Source: Aurantimonas sp. 22II-16-19i
GTDB lineage: Bacteria; Pseudomonadota; Alphaproteobacteria; Rhizobiales; Rhizobiaceae
Reading direction: 5' to 3'
NCBI RefSeq assembly: GCF_002088275.1
Contig: NZ_AQQS01000009.1
Span: 62,001-126,000 of the forward strand
DNA: 64,000 bases
Of this stretch, positions 8,208-16,906 are shown piece by piece (within the stretch, counting starts at the first letter, position 1; each line of letters begins with the position of its first letter). Position numbers and translations under genes: made by a program. Under the pieces are notes generated by a model, which did no database searches, was not told the origin of the DNA, and worked only from the letters and a program-made list of their open reading frames with translations.

Positions 8208-9290
8208 CTACGACTTGTAGAGGACCGGGAGCAGCGGCTGGGCGGACACGCCGGCCCAGTCGCCATACTGCTTCTTGAAGGCGAAATAGGCCTCGTGGAC
8301 CTTCTTCGTCCTGGGATCGGCTTCCGCACCTTCGGCAAGCGTCGCGGTGGTCACTTCGCGCAGCTTCTCGACGACGGCGTCGGGCAGCGGCTTGGCGATG
8401 ACGCCGAAATTCTTGACGAGATCGTCCATCGCCTCGGCATTGGTCGCGTCGCACCAGGCATTGCTCTCGACGTTGCAGGCCATGGCCGCGGTCTGAACGA
8501 TCGCCTGGAGGTCGGCCGGCAGGGTGTCCCAGGCGGCCTTGTTGATCAGCAGCTCGGTGACGTTGTTCGGCTCGTGCCAGCCGGTGGTGTAATAGTATTT
8601 CGCCGCCTTCTGCAGGCCGAGACGGCGATCCTGATAGGGGCCGACGAACTCCGCCGCGTCGATGACGCCGCGCTCCAGCGCCGGGAAGATCTCGCCGCCG
8701 GGCAGCAGCTGCACGTTGACGCCGAGCTTGGCATAGACCTTTCCGGCGAGCCCCGGAATGCGCATCTTCAGCCCGTCGAAATCCTCGACCGTGTTGATTT
8801 CCTTGCGGAACCAGCCGGTCATCTGGACGCCCGTGTTGCCCATCGGGAAGGCCAGCATCCCGAGCGGCTCGTAGAGCTCGTGCCACAGGTCGATGCCGCC
8901 GCCCTCATAGAGCCAGGCATTGGTGCCCTTGACGTCCATGCCGAAGGGGACGGTGGTGAAATACTGGGCGGCGGCGATCTTGCCTGCCCAGAAATAGGCG
9001 TTGGCGGCGTTCATCTCGACGATGCCGTTCTGCACGGCGTCGAAGCCCTCGAGCGCCGGGATGAGCTCGCCGGCGGCGAAATGCTGGATCTTCAGCCGGC
9101 CGCCCGACATCGCCTCGACCTTCTTGCAGAAGTCGGTCGGGCTGCCCGGTCCCTCGACATAGAAGGGCGAGCCCGGCCCGTAGGCATTGGTCATCTTCCA
9201 CGAAAAGCTCGTCTGGGCCCGCGCGACGGCAGGTGCCGCAAGGGCGGAAGCGGCGATCGCGGTGCCGGCGAGGAATTGACGTCGTTGCAA
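8208..9290 (-). CDS. dctP: TRAP transporter substrate-binding protein (DctP), Tat-type signal
   Basis: A 360-residue periplasmic binding protein of the DctP/TAXI-like TRAP family. I place the start at TTG (9290), preceded by AAGGAG with 7-base spacing, giving an N-terminus QRRQFLAGTAIAASALAAP with a twin-arginine-like signal peptide. Family features include GLKMRIPGLAGKVYAKLG near residue 150 and FPALERGVIDAAEFVGP near 180, the region containing the arginine that binds the ligand carboxylate. These systems usually import carboxylates such as keto acids, amino acids or their adducts. Longer in-frame upstream starts exist but give arginine-rich sequence without family similarity. Confidence 0.88.
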   Translation of the reverse strand: MQRRQFLAGTAIAASALAAPAVARAQTSFSWKMTNAYGPGSPFYVEGPGSPTDFCKKVEAMSGGRLKIQHFAAGELIPALEGFDAVQNGIVEMNAANAYFWAGKIAAAQYFTTVPFGMDVKGTNAWLYEGGGIDLWHELYEPLGMLAFPMGNTGVQMTGWFRKEINTVEDFDGLKMRIPGLAGKVYAKLGVNVQLLPGGEIFPALERGVIDAAEFVGPYQDRRLGLQKAAKYYYTTGWHEPNNVTELLINKAAWDTLPADLQAIVQTAAMACNVESNAWCDATNAEAMDDLVKNFGVIAKPLPDAVVEKLREVTTATLAEGAEADPRTKKVHEAYFAFKKQYGDWAGVSAQPLLPVLYKS

Positions 9291-9830
9291 GCCGTTTCTC
9301 CTTCTGCGTTCGAGGGACGCGTCGGGCGCCCGCTCCGACGCCGAGCAAGGCAACATGCGTGCCATGCGCCGAATGGTTGGAATGGCGCAGTTCCGTTTGC
9401 GACGCCGGGTCAGGCATGCACGAAGCAGTGGCGAACTGCGCCTTTCCGCGTCAGTTGCGAGAGGCCGCGGCGCGGCGAGGGCGCCAGGGCCGCCATCGTT
9501 CCTGGTCTCCGAAGCGGATGCCGACCGGCGGAAGGTCACGCAGTCTTGTTCGCAGATGCGGCGGAAGCAACCGCGAGTTCACGCTTTGGCCATATTGGCG
9601 GAGTTAGGAAAACGCTGAGAGCGGGTTTCTTCCGAGACGGCACCAGTTGCGCCAAGCCGCGGATCGGCTGGACGCCTGCGCCGCGAGGTTTCGATGCGGG
9701 CTAGGGGGCCGGCAGAGGGCGGGCGTGTAGGCGCCGTGCGAGGAAAGACGAGCCGAGCTGTGGTTGCCGGAGCGCTTCGTACGCCCGGCGCTGGCCTTGG
9801 TGCCGATAGTATCGATAAACGGGGGCATGG
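9291..9830. other. Divergent intergenic region, dctP / L,D-transpeptidase
   Basis: These 540 bases contain no supported gene and presumably hold promoters for both directions. One structure is visible: a perfect 10-bp inverted repeat, ggcgcagttc at 9384-9393 and its complement at 9433-9442, separated by 39 bases. It could be a looping operator or part of the dctP leader. No convincing -35/-10 pair stands out. Confidence 0.4.
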
Positions 9831-11174
9831 ATGACGAGAGCGACTGATCGAAAGAGCCAGGCGGCGACGCGGCGGCAGTTTCTTCTGGGCGCTGCGGCGC
9901 TTGGTGCCGGACTGGTGCCGGGGGCTGCCTTCGCCCAGAACGCCTTGTCCGAGATCCTCAACGCACCGAGCCGTGGCAACTGGGACGACCAGTTCGACAC
10001 GCGCGGCTCCAGCGTGCGGCAGGTCGCATCGAACACGCCGATCTTCTCGAATGCCACGCTGGTGTCGACCCAGGCCGCCGTCAACGCCTATCAGGGCATC
10101 GTCGCCTCGGGCGGCTGGCCGCAGGTGCCCGAGAACGCAAAGCTGCGGATCGGCGCTGAATCCTCGGCGGTGCCGCTGCTGCGCCAGCGCCTCGCGATCG
10201 CCGGCGATCTGTCGGCCGGCGCCGGCTCGTCGACGGTCTTCGACAGCTATGTCGATGCGGCGGTAAAGCGCTTCCAGGCTCGGCACGGCCTGCCGGCGGA
10301 CGGCGTCGTCGCCGAATATACCTACAAGGCGATGAACGTGCCGGCGCAGCTGCGTCTCAACCAGCTGATCACCAATGTCAGCCGGCTGCAGGAGATGGTC
10401 GCCAAGGAACACGGCCATCGCTTCGTGATCGTCAACATTCCTGCCGCTTCGGTCGAGGCGGTCGAGAACGGCCAGGTGGTGCAGCGCCACACCGCGATCG
10501 TCGGCAAGATCGACCGCCAGTCGCCGATTCTGGAATCGAAGATCACCAACCTCAATCTCAATCCCTACTGGCACGCGCCGGCCTCGATCGTCCGCAAGGA
10601 CATCATTCCGCTGATGCGCAAGAACCCGAAATATCTCGCCGAGTCGAACATCCACATCTATGACGGCAAGGGCAACGAGATCCCGCCGGAGACGATCGAC
10701 TGGAACACCGACGAGGCGGTGAAATACCTGTTCCGCCAGGACCCGGGCAAGAATAACGCGATGGCCTCGGTGAAGATCAACTTCCCGAACCCCCACGCGG
10801 TCTACATGCACGACACGCCGCAGCAGGGCCTGTTCTCGAACCTGATGCGGTTCGATTCCTCGGGCTGCGTGCGCGTCCAGAACGTCCGCGACCTGATCGT
10901 CTGGATCTCCCGTAACGAGCCGGGCTGGGACCGCCAGCGCATCGAGCAGGTGATCGCCTCGCGCCAGCGCCAGGACATCGACCTCAGCGATCCGGTGCCG
11001 GTCTACTTCACCTACATCACCGCCTGGGCGACCGATCCGAACGTCGTGCAGTTCCGCGACGACATCTATCATCGCGACGGCGCCGAGCAGCTGGCGATGA
11101 GCGAATTGCAGGCCGCGCCCTACCAGGGCGGCCAGCAGAACCCCTACGCGCAGGGCGACGACCTGTATCAGTAA
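9831..11174 (+). CDS. Tat-exported L,D-transpeptidase (YkuD / YcbB-like)
   Basis: A 447-residue peptidoglycan-modifying enzyme. Residues 1-36 form a twin-arginine signal (RRQFLLGAAALGAG). A peptidoglycan-binding-like domain spans about 105-170 (VDAAVKRFQARHGLPADG). The YkuD catalytic domain follows at about 195-385 with the signature HDTPQQGLF...SSGCVRV; the nucleophile is Cys346. Such enzymes make 3-3 cross-links or anchor lipoproteins, and they are important for polar growth and beta-lactam tolerance in Hyphomicrobiales. The family layout (long insert between the binding and catalytic domains) resembles YcbB more than short ErfK proteins. The gene stands alone, with a clear terminator 40 bases after its stop. 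Confidence 0.88.
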   Translation: MTRATDRKSQAATRRQFLLGAAALGAGLVPGAAFAQNALSEILNAPSRGNWDDQFDTRGSSVRQVASNTPIFSNATLVSTQAAVNAYQGIVASGGWPQVPENAKLRIGAESSAVPLLRQRLAIAGDLSAGAGSSTVFDSYVDAAVKRFQARHGLPADGVVAEYTYKAMNVPAQLRLNQLITNVSRLQEMVAKEHGHRFVIVNIPAASVEAVENGQVVQRHTAIVGKIDRQSPILESKITNLNLNPYWHAPASIVRKDIIPLMRKNPKYLAESNIHIYDGKGNEIPPETIDWNTDEAVKYLFRQDPGKNNAMASVKINFPNPHAVYMHDTPQQGLFSNLMRFDSSGCVRVQNVRDLIVWISRNEPGWDRQRIEQVIASRQRQDIDLSDPVPVYFTYITAWATDPNVVQFRDDIYHRDGAEQLAMSELQAAPYQGGQQNPYAQGDDLYQ

Positions 11175-11214
11175 AGGCTGTCGAAGGGCTCAGGGTCTAG
11201 ACGCTGACATCACA

Positions 11215-11247
11215 GGGCGCTCGCGGGAAACTGCGGGCGCCTTTTTT
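11215..11247 (+). terminator. Rho-independent terminator after the L,D-transpeptidase gene
   Basis: A GC stem built on ggcgc (11216-11220) and gcgcc (11237-11241), with additional pairing inside, is followed by six T (11242-11247). The T-run overlaps the stop codon of the convergent anbu gene. Confidence 0.8.
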
Positions 11248-11977
11248 ACCGCTCGAATGCGGGCAGGGCGTCGAAAGCCTGCTTCAGCGAGTCCGACCAG
11301 CCGCCCGAGATGGTGCGGTAGTATTCGTCCCTCGCGTCGAACCGCCGCCGATAGCCTCTCACGTGGCTGTCCATTTCGTAGAACTGCATGTCGATCGGCA
11401 GGCCGACCGAGAGGTTCGACTTGATGGTGGAATCGAAGGACACCAGCAGCAGCTTGGCGCAGTCCTCCAGCGACATCGTCGGCTCGTAGGTGCGGATGAT
11501 GATCGGGCGGCCGTATTTGTGCTCGCCGATCTGGAAGAAGGGATTGTCGGCGCCGGCCTCGATGAAGTTGCCCTCCGGATAGATCATGAACAGGCGCGGG
11601 CGCCCGCCCTTGATCTGGCCGCCGAAGATGAAGGAGGCCGAAAACACCGCATCGGCGCTCTGGCCGCCCTGGGCCGTGCCGCTGATGACTTCCTTGACGG
11701 TCTCGCCGATCAGCTTGGCGGTCTGGAACATCGACGGCTGGGTCAGGATGCCCGGCTGGCGATCGGCCGGGGCGACCATGCGCTCGTCGAGCAGCGAGAC
11801 CGTCGCCTGGGTGGTGGCGAGGTTTCCGGCCGACAGGAGGCATAGGAACCGCTCGCCCGGCACCTCCCAGGTCTTCATCTTGGAAACGACGGAAATGTTG
11901 TCGAGGCCGGCATTCGTCCGTGTGTCGGACATGAATACCAGGCCGCGTTCCACCAGAAGTCCGACACAGTAGGTCAT
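11246..11977 (-). CDS. anbu: Anbu, proteasome-related peptidase (BPH)
   Basis: A 243-residue member of the Anbu (ancestral beta-subunit) family of N-terminal-nucleophile hydrolases. After removal of Met1 the expected nucleophile is Thr2 (MTYCVGLLVERGLVFMSDTR). SDTRTNAGLDNI and LLSAGNLATTQA are typical family segments. Anbu assembles into open helical or ring-like oligomers in the cytoplasm; physiological substrates are not known. It is usually encoded with a circularly permuted ATP-grasp protein, an alpha-E protein and often a transglutaminase-like protein, which together may build and trim a peptide. Here the first two are present just upstream on the same strand, but 371 bases without a gene separate them from anbu. 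Confidence 0.9.
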   Translation of the reverse strand: MTYCVGLLVERGLVFMSDTRTNAGLDNISVVSKMKTWEVPGERFLCLLSAGNLATTQATVSLLDERMVAPADRQPGILTQPSMFQTAKLIGETVKEVISGTAQGGQSADAVFSASFIFGGQIKGGRPRLFMIYPEGNFIEAGADNPFFQIGEHKYGRPIIIRTYEPTMSLEDCAKLLLVSFDSTIKSNLSVGLPIDMQFYEMDSHVRGYRRRFDARDEYYRTISGGWSDSLKQAFDALPAFER

Positions 11978-12348
11978 CGAAGTCCGCGCCTCTCAAAGGA
12001 CCGGCAGTATCCCTGCCACGACTCCCGCCGCGATCAATCCGCCAAGATCGGGTCGCAGACAACTACCATGCGCGGCTTGTCCTAAACTTTTTGCGGCGGT
12101 GTTGCCGGAATGGGCCGAGCGTCCACAGGCATGGGGGCGGCGAGGCCCGTCGGTGGAGCCTCGACCGATATCCGTCCCGATCGCGCCGTGCGCAGCGCGG
12201 TCGACGACGAACAGCATGCCAGCGGGGCCGGCAGTGCCCGGCGATCGGCCTGGCCGCGAGGAGACGGGCAAGTCTCCCCGGGCCAGCATCCTCGCGATGC
12301 AGAGGCGCCCGCCGAACGCGATTCGCCCGCTCCGCTTCCCACCGCGGC
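11978..12348. other. Gene-free gap inside the Anbu locus
   Basis: In many genomes a transglutaminase-like gene occupies this place in the ATP-grasp/alpha-E/Anbu cluster. I looked in all frames and found neither a complete gene nor a stretch resembling a transglutaminase N-terminus or its Cys-His-Asp core. The open frames here are arginine- and proline-rich shadows. The sequence probably carries the anbu promoter; nothing else is apparent. Confidence 0.45.
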
Positions 12349-13302
12349 TCAGGCGCCGGGATAGAAGCGGTAGTTCTGGCCGATCTCCTGGGCGAGGCGG
12401 TTGTTGTCGCGGATGAAGGACTCGAGGAACTCGTGCAGTCCGCCGTCGATGATCTGCCGGACGCTCGAGCCGGACAGGCGCTCGTTCAGCGAGGCGGCGG
12501 TCTCGAAGCAGGGCTGGCGGACCTCGTAGTTCCGGTCGAGATATTTCAGGCTCTCCTCGATGAAGGTGTAGCAATAGGCCAGCGAGCGCGGCATGCGCCG
12601 GTTCAGCATCAGGAAGTCGATGATGTTCACCGCCCGGTACTCGCCGTCATATTCCCAGGCATAGGAGCGGTGGGCCGAGACCGACCTCAGGATCGAGCGC
12701 CACTGGAAGTCGTCGAGCGCCGAGCCGACCTGGCTGTGCTCGGGCAGCAGCAGCCAGTACTTGACGTCGAGGATGCGGGCGGTGTTGTCCGCCCGCTCGA
12801 TGAAGGCGCCGAGATTGCAGAAATCGAAGATCTCGTTGCGCAGCATCGTCGTCTGGAAGGCGCCGCGGATGAGGGCGCCCTGGCGCTTGACGAGATCGAT
12901 GACGGCGGGCAGCTCGCGCGGGCTGATCTTGCCTGAGAGCCGGCGCTGGATGACCAGCCAGCTCTCGTTGACCGCCTCCCAGACCTCGCGGGTCAGCGCC
13001 GTGCGCACCATCCGTCCGTTGGTGCGGGCGGTCTCCAGCGAGGCGCGCACGCTCGACGGGTTGTCCTTGTCGCAGAGCATGAAATCGATGACCCGTTCGG
13101 GGTCGAAGTCGTCGTATTTGGCGGTGTAGGCGGCCTCGACCCCGGCCGAGACGAGGACCGATTGCCACTCGTCCGGCTCGGCCGAGAGGTTGGTCAGGGA
13201 GATGCGCTGGCCGGCATCCAGCAGTCTTGCCGTGTTCTCCGCCCGCTCGATGTAGCGGAACATCCAGAACAGGCCGTTGGCGGTGCGTCCGAGAAGTGCC
13301 AT
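12349..13302 (-). CDS. Alpha-E domain protein (DUF403)
   Basis: A 317-residue all-helical cytoplasmic protein of the alpha-E/DUF403 family. The conserved beginning is LLGRTANGLFWMFRYIERAENTAR, and a second copy of the acidic-arginine theme occurs as GAFIERADNTARILD. The biochemical role is unknown, but the family is tied by gene neighbourhood to circularly permuted ATP-grasp ligases, transglutaminases and Anbu. It starts 3 bases after the ATP-grasp stop, so the two are cotranscribed and probably cooperate. Confidence 0.88.
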   Translation of the reverse strand: MALLGRTANGLFWMFRYIERAENTARLLDAGQRISLTNLSAEPDEWQSVLVSAGVEAAYTAKYDDFDPERVIDFMLCDKDNPSSVRASLETARTNGRMVRTALTREVWEAVNESWLVIQRRLSGKISPRELPAVIDLVKRQGALIRGAFQTTMLRNEIFDFCNLGAFIERADNTARILDVKYWLLLPEHSQVGSALDDFQWRSILRSVSAHRSYAWEYDGEYRAVNIIDFLMLNRRMPRSLAYCYTFIEESLKYLDRNYEVRQPCFETAASLNERLSGSSVRQIIDGGLHEFLESFIRDNNRLAQEIGQNYRFYPGA

Positions 13303-13305
13303 CGC

Positions 13306-14718
13306 TCAGTCCCTCAAAACCCAGGTGTCCTTGGTGCCGCCGCCCTGGCTGGAATTGACCACCAGGGAGCCCTCCTTGAGGGCGACGCGGGTCAGGCCGC
13401 CGGGAATGATGCGGACCTTGTCGGAGACGAGGACGAAGGGGCGCAGATCGACGTGGCGCGGCGCAAGGCCCCCGTCGACGAGGATCGGCACGGTGGAGAG
13501 CGCCAGCGTCGGCTGGGCGATGTAGTTGGACGGCCGTTTCTTCAGCTTCTCGGCGAAGATCTCCCGCTCCTCCCGGGTCGAGGTCGGGCCGACCAGCATG
13601 CCGTAGCCGCCGGAGCCGTGCACCTCCTTGACCACCAGTTCCTCGAGGTGCTCGAGGACGTATTTGAGGCTGTCCTCCTCGGCGCAGCGCCAGGTCGGGA
13701 CATTCTGGAGCTTGGCCTTCGTGCCGGTGTAGAACTCGACGATCTCCGGCATGTAGGAATAGATCGCCTTGTCGTCGGAAATCCCGGTGCCGGGGGCGTT
13801 GGCGATGGTGATGCCGCCGTTCTTGTAGACTTCCATGATGCCGGGGATGCCGAGCATCGAGGCCGGGTTGAACACCTTGGGGTCGAGGAAGTCGTCGTCG
13901 ACCCGGCGATAGATCACGTCGATGGGCTTGTAGCCCTCGGTGGTGCGCATCTGGATGCGCCCGTCGATCTCGGCGACGTCGGAGCCCTCGACCAGCTCGA
14001 CGCCCATCTGGTCGGCGAGGAAGGCGTGTTCGAAGAAGGCGGAATTGTAGATCCCCGGCGTCAGGACGGCGATCGTCGGCGTGCCCTCGCAGGCCGGCGG
14101 GGCGACCGCGGCGAGGGAGCGGCGCAGGTGATGCGGATAGGTCTCCACCGGCCGCACGCGGTTCTGCGCGAACAGCTCGGGAAACATCTGCATCATCGTT
14201 TCACGGTTCTCGATCATGTAGGAGACGCCGGACGGGGTCCGGGCGTTGTCCTCGAGCACGTAGAACTCGTTCTCGGCGCAGCGCACGATGTCGGTGCCGA
14301 TGATGTGGGTGTAGACCCCGCCGGGCGGGCGGAAGCCCTGCATCTGGGGGAGATAGGCCTCGTTGCCCTCGATCAGCCGGGCCGGGATCTTGCCGGCCTT
14401 GATGATCTCCTGGTCGTGGTAGAGATCGTCGAGAAAGGCGTTGAGCGCGACGACGCGCTGCTCGATTCCCTCGGCGAGATTGTCCCATTCGGCCTTGGCC
14501 ATGATGCGAGGGACGAGGTCGAAGGGGATCAGCCGTTCGGCGGCCTCCTCCTGGCCATAGACGTTGAAGGTGATGCCGGTCCGCCGGAAGAAGGCTTCCG
14601 CCTCGCCGGCCTTCTCGCCCAGCGCCTCCGTGTCCTGCTCCCTGAACCACTCGTGGAACCGGGCATAGGGCTCGCGCACCTCGCCGTTCGCTAGCAACAT
14701 CTCGTCGAATGAATTCAC
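13306..14718 (-). CDS. Circularly permuted type 2 ATP-grasp protein (DUF404/DUF407)
   Basis: A 470-residue ATP-grasp ligase whose nucleotide-binding segments are permuted relative to glutathione synthetase. Visible family marks are YVLEDNARTPSGVSYMIENR near residue 155, VDVIYRRxDDDFLDP-type sequence near 275, VVKEVHGSGGYGMLVGP near 375, and the C-terminal VVNSSQGGGTKDTW. Such enzymes form an amide or peptide bond using ATP. The product of this branch is unknown. It is the first gene of the ATP-grasp/alpha-E pair and is divergent from the SorC-type regulator. Confidence 0.9.
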   Translation of the reverse strand: MNSFDEMLLANGEVREPYARFHEWFREQDTEALGEKAGEAEAFFRRTGITFNVYGQEEAAERLIPFDLVPRIMAKAEWDNLAEGIEQRVVALNAFLDDLYHDQEIIKAGKIPARLIEGNEAYLPQMQGFRPPGGVYTHIIGTDIVRCAENEFYVLEDNARTPSGVSYMIENRETMMQMFPELFAQNRVRPVETYPHHLRRSLAAVAPPACEGTPTIAVLTPGIYNSAFFEHAFLADQMGVELVEGSDVAEIDGRIQMRTTEGYKPIDVIYRRVDDDFLDPKVFNPASMLGIPGIMEVYKNGGITIANAPGTGISDDKAIYSYMPEIVEFYTGTKAKLQNVPTWRCAEEDSLKYVLEHLEELVVKEVHGSGGYGMLVGPTSTREEREIFAEKLKKRPSNYIAQPTLALSTVPILVDGGLAPRHVDLRPFVLVSDKVRIIPGGLTRVALKEGSLVVNSSQGGGTKDTWVLRD

Positions 14719-14868
14719 CGGCGCCCTCCGTCACGTTCCCAACCAAAGAGAAAGCCATTGCGAAGAAAATCAAGCCTGCCGGGCGTTTTGAATTGATTTG
14801 CCCAAGAATTGCGCAGGACGCCCAGCCAAAATGACGTTGCGTGCACGCTTCGGTCGCAGCGCGGGGAC

Positions 14869-14936
14869 GCCGGCACCCGTCTGGGTACCGTGACGCCGGG
14901 GTGCTGCCGGCACTCTGTCCGGGTATCGTGACGCCG
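14869..14936. repeat. Imperfect 38-bp-spaced direct repeat upstream of the SorC-type regulator
   Basis: Two copies of a gccggca...gggta(c/t)cgtgacgccg module occupy 14869-14898 and 14906-14936. Their cores (gggtaNcgtgacgccg) lie 38 bases apart. They sit in the 298-base divergent space between the ATP-grasp gene and the SorC-type regulator, about 80-150 bases before the latter's start. They could be a pair of protein-binding sites; no other function is evident in this interval. Confidence 0.45.
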
Positions 14937-15016
14937 CGGCGCGGAGGATTCGGAGGCGGTTTGCCAGAGGCCGGCTTCTGCCATTAAACAATCCCGGCTG
15001 GGAGGACGGGCTGGCG

Positions 15017-15970
15017 ATGGCGAGAACGCGCGACGACGAGACGACGAGGCTGGACGACGCGGCGCGGGCCGGCTGGCTCTACTACGTCGCCGGCAACACC
15101 CAGGACCAGATCGCGGCCAAGCTCGGCATCTCGCGCCAGGCAGCCCAGCGGCTGGTCTCCCACTCGGTCTCGGCGGGTCTCGTGCGGGTGCGGATCGACC
15201 ACCCGATCGCCGCGTGCCTGGAGCGGGCGGAGAGCCTGAAGCAGCGCTTCGCCCTCAGCTATTGCGAGGTGGTGCCGTCCGATCCCGCCTCCGCCTCGAC
15301 GACCCTCGGCGTCGCCGAGGCCTGCGCGGCGGAGATGGAGCGGCATCTCAAGCGCGAGGCGCCGACGATCCTCGCCGTCGGAACCGGCCGGACCCTGAGG
15401 GCGGCGGTCGAGCACCTGCCGCCGATGACGGCGACCCAGCACCGCATCGTCTCGCTCACCGGCAACATCGCGCCGGACGGTTCGGCCTCGGTCTACAACG
15501 TGATCTATTCGATGGCCGACCAGGTCAATGCGCGGCACTATCCGATGCCGCTGCCGGTGGTCGTCTCGACGCCGGAGGAGCGCCAACTCCTGCACCAGCA
15601 GAAGGTGGTCGAGATGACACTGCAACTCGCCGCCAGGGCCGAGGTGACCTTCGTCGGCGTCGGCGAGATCTCGGCGAGGGCGCCGCTCGTGGTCGACGGC
15701 TTCATCACCGCGCAGGAGCAGGAAGACCTGATGCGGCAGGGCGCCGCCGGCGAGATCGTCGGCTGGGTGTTCGACACGTCCGGCAAGTTGATCGATTGCC
15801 GCTTCAACGAGCGGGTGGCGAGCGCGCCCATCCCTTCGACCCGGCACGGCGACGTCATCGCCGCGGCCATGGGCCCGGCCAAGACCTCGGCGATCCGCGC
15901 CGCCGCCACTGGCGGGCTGATCAACGGCCTGATCACCGACGAGGCGACGGCCGAGAGGCTGTTGGGGTAA
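15017..15970 (+). CDS. SorC/DeoR-type sugar-binding transcriptional regulator
   Basis: A 317-residue repressor or activator. Residues 15-60 hold a helix-turn-helix (NTQDQIAAKLGISRQAAQRL), followed by a SorC-type sugar-phosphate-binding domain with the family segments VGTGRTLRAAVEHLPP and HYPMPLPVVVS. In alphaproteobacteria such regulators control adjacent polyol ABC importers and dehydrogenases, here smoEFGK-mtlK one kilobase downstream. The toxin-antitoxin pair separates it from that operon. The ATG at 15017 gives the usual short hydrophilic N-terminus before the HTH. Confidence 0.88.
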   Translation: MARTRDDETTRLDDAARAGWLYYVAGNTQDQIAAKLGISRQAAQRLVSHSVSAGLVRVRIDHPIAACLERAESLKQRFALSYCEVVPSDPASASTTLGVAEACAAEMERHLKREAPTILAVGTGRTLRAAVEHLPPMTATQHRIVSLTGNIAPDGSASVYNVIYSMADQVNARHYPMPLPVVVSTPEERQLLHQQKVVEMTLQLAARAEVTFVGVGEISARAPLVVDGFITAQEQEDLMRQGAAGEIVGWVFDTSGKLIDCRFNERVASAPIPSTRHGDVIAAAMGPAKTSAIRAAATGGLINGLITDEATAERLLG

Positions 15971-16112
15971 TGGCGGTGGCGGGAGAGGTGGATATCAACC
16001 AGGTGTGACGCCGCCGCAGCTCAGCGACGAGCAGGCGGACCATGTGACGCCGTGCAGGGTCGAATGGGCCGCGTGCTGCGAGGCGCAGGCGAAAGGGGTG
16101 CTGCCGCGACGC

Positions 16113-16418
16113 TCATGGGGTGTCGGTGAATACCGCCTGCCAGTCTTGTGCACCATGAAACACGCGAATGAGTTCGATCCCGTCGCCTTCGGGAAGGGCG
16201 CGGTAGATCAGCAGATGATTTCGGCAGGGGAAGACGCGCATGTCGGGATAGTTCGGCAAGCGGGCCGATCCGATGAACGGCAAGACGGCAACACGGCGAA
16301 TGGTTTCGTCGAGATCCCGCAAATAGGTGCGTGCCGCGTGCGGCGAATCCTTCGCGATGAAGCGAAAAATACCTCGAAGGTCCGCTTTGGCGAGCGGTTT
16401 GCGAAGGATGCGTACCAT
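16113..16418 (-). CDS. parE: ParE/RelE-family toxin
   Basis: A 101-residue basic protein of the ParE branch of RelE-like toxins (LAKADLRGIFRFIAKDSP, FPCRNHLLIYRALPEGDGI, IELIRVFHGAQDW). Classical ParE proteins poison DNA gyrase. It begins one base after the stop of the antitoxin gene and is therefore coupled to it. The pair is convergent with the SorC-type regulator and is inserted between that regulator and its presumed target operon. Confidence 0.85.
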   Translation of the reverse strand: MVRILRKPLAKADLRGIFRFIAKDSPHAARTYLRDLDETIRRVAVLPFIGSARLPNYPDMRVFPCRNHLLIYRALPEGDGIELIRVFHGAQDWQAVFTDTP

Positions 16419-16419
16419 G

Positions 16420-16680
16420 CTACGCGGGAGGTTCGCGCTCGAATTCCTCGATCAACGCATCGATAGACTCCAGGGGCGCCGACTCGCCGCTGCGCAGACC
16501 TTCGTCGACCGCAGCTTCCAGCCGGGCGATGACAGCGCGGCGCTTCTCTTCGCGTTCCTCGAGCATCCGCAAGCCATCGCGCACCACTTCTGAGACGCCA
16601 TGATAGCGACCGCTTTCGATCAGCGACGACACGAAACGCTGCTGATGATCGGTCAATGAGATGCTTGGATTGCGAGCCAT
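16420..16680 (-). CDS. parD: ParD-family antitoxin (ribbon-helix-helix)
   Basis: An 86-residue antitoxin. The N-terminal half (SISLTDHQQRFVSSLIESG, then YHGVSEVVRDGLRMLEERE) is a ribbon-helix-helix DNA-binding domain of the ParD/CopG type. The acidic C-terminal half (about 45-86) would wrap the toxin. The gene is preceded by a perfect palindrome, consistent with autorepression by the ParD-ParE complex. Confidence 0.87.
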   Translation of the reverse strand: MARNPSISLTDHQQRFVSSLIESGRYHGVSEVVRDGLRMLEEREEKRRAVIARLEAAVDEGLRSGESAPLESIDALIEEFEREPPA

Positions 16681-16688
16681 AGTCTTGT

Positions 16689-16707
16689 TGTAGCATAAGA
16701 TGCTACA
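16689..16707. promoter_or_regulatory. ParD operator palindrome
   Basis: tgtagcat-aag-atgctaca is a perfect inverted repeat with 8-base arms, ending 9 bases upstream of the parD start. Its position and symmetry fit the autoregulatory operator of a ribbon-helix-helix antitoxin. Confidence 0.75.
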
Positions 16708-16906
16708 TACGCCAAGGTGATCGTGCGGCAGCTTGCCCCGCTTTCAACGGCTCTGGGGGCTTGGCGTCGCGGGTTTCATTGCCACGCGGCGGCGAACTTG
16801 ATTGTCCAGAACGCGCGAAGGCTGCGCGCCGTCCGGGCGCGGTCTGAGGCGCCCGAGCTCGGCAATGGGGGGACGCTCCCCTGCTGCACTGCCGCATGGA
16901 ATTCGT

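Noticed and set aside
11978-12348. Degenerate transglutaminase gene inside the Anbu locus
   Set aside because: No frame shows a transglutaminase-like N-terminus or a Cys-His-Asp core; the open frames are Arg/Pro-rich shadows.
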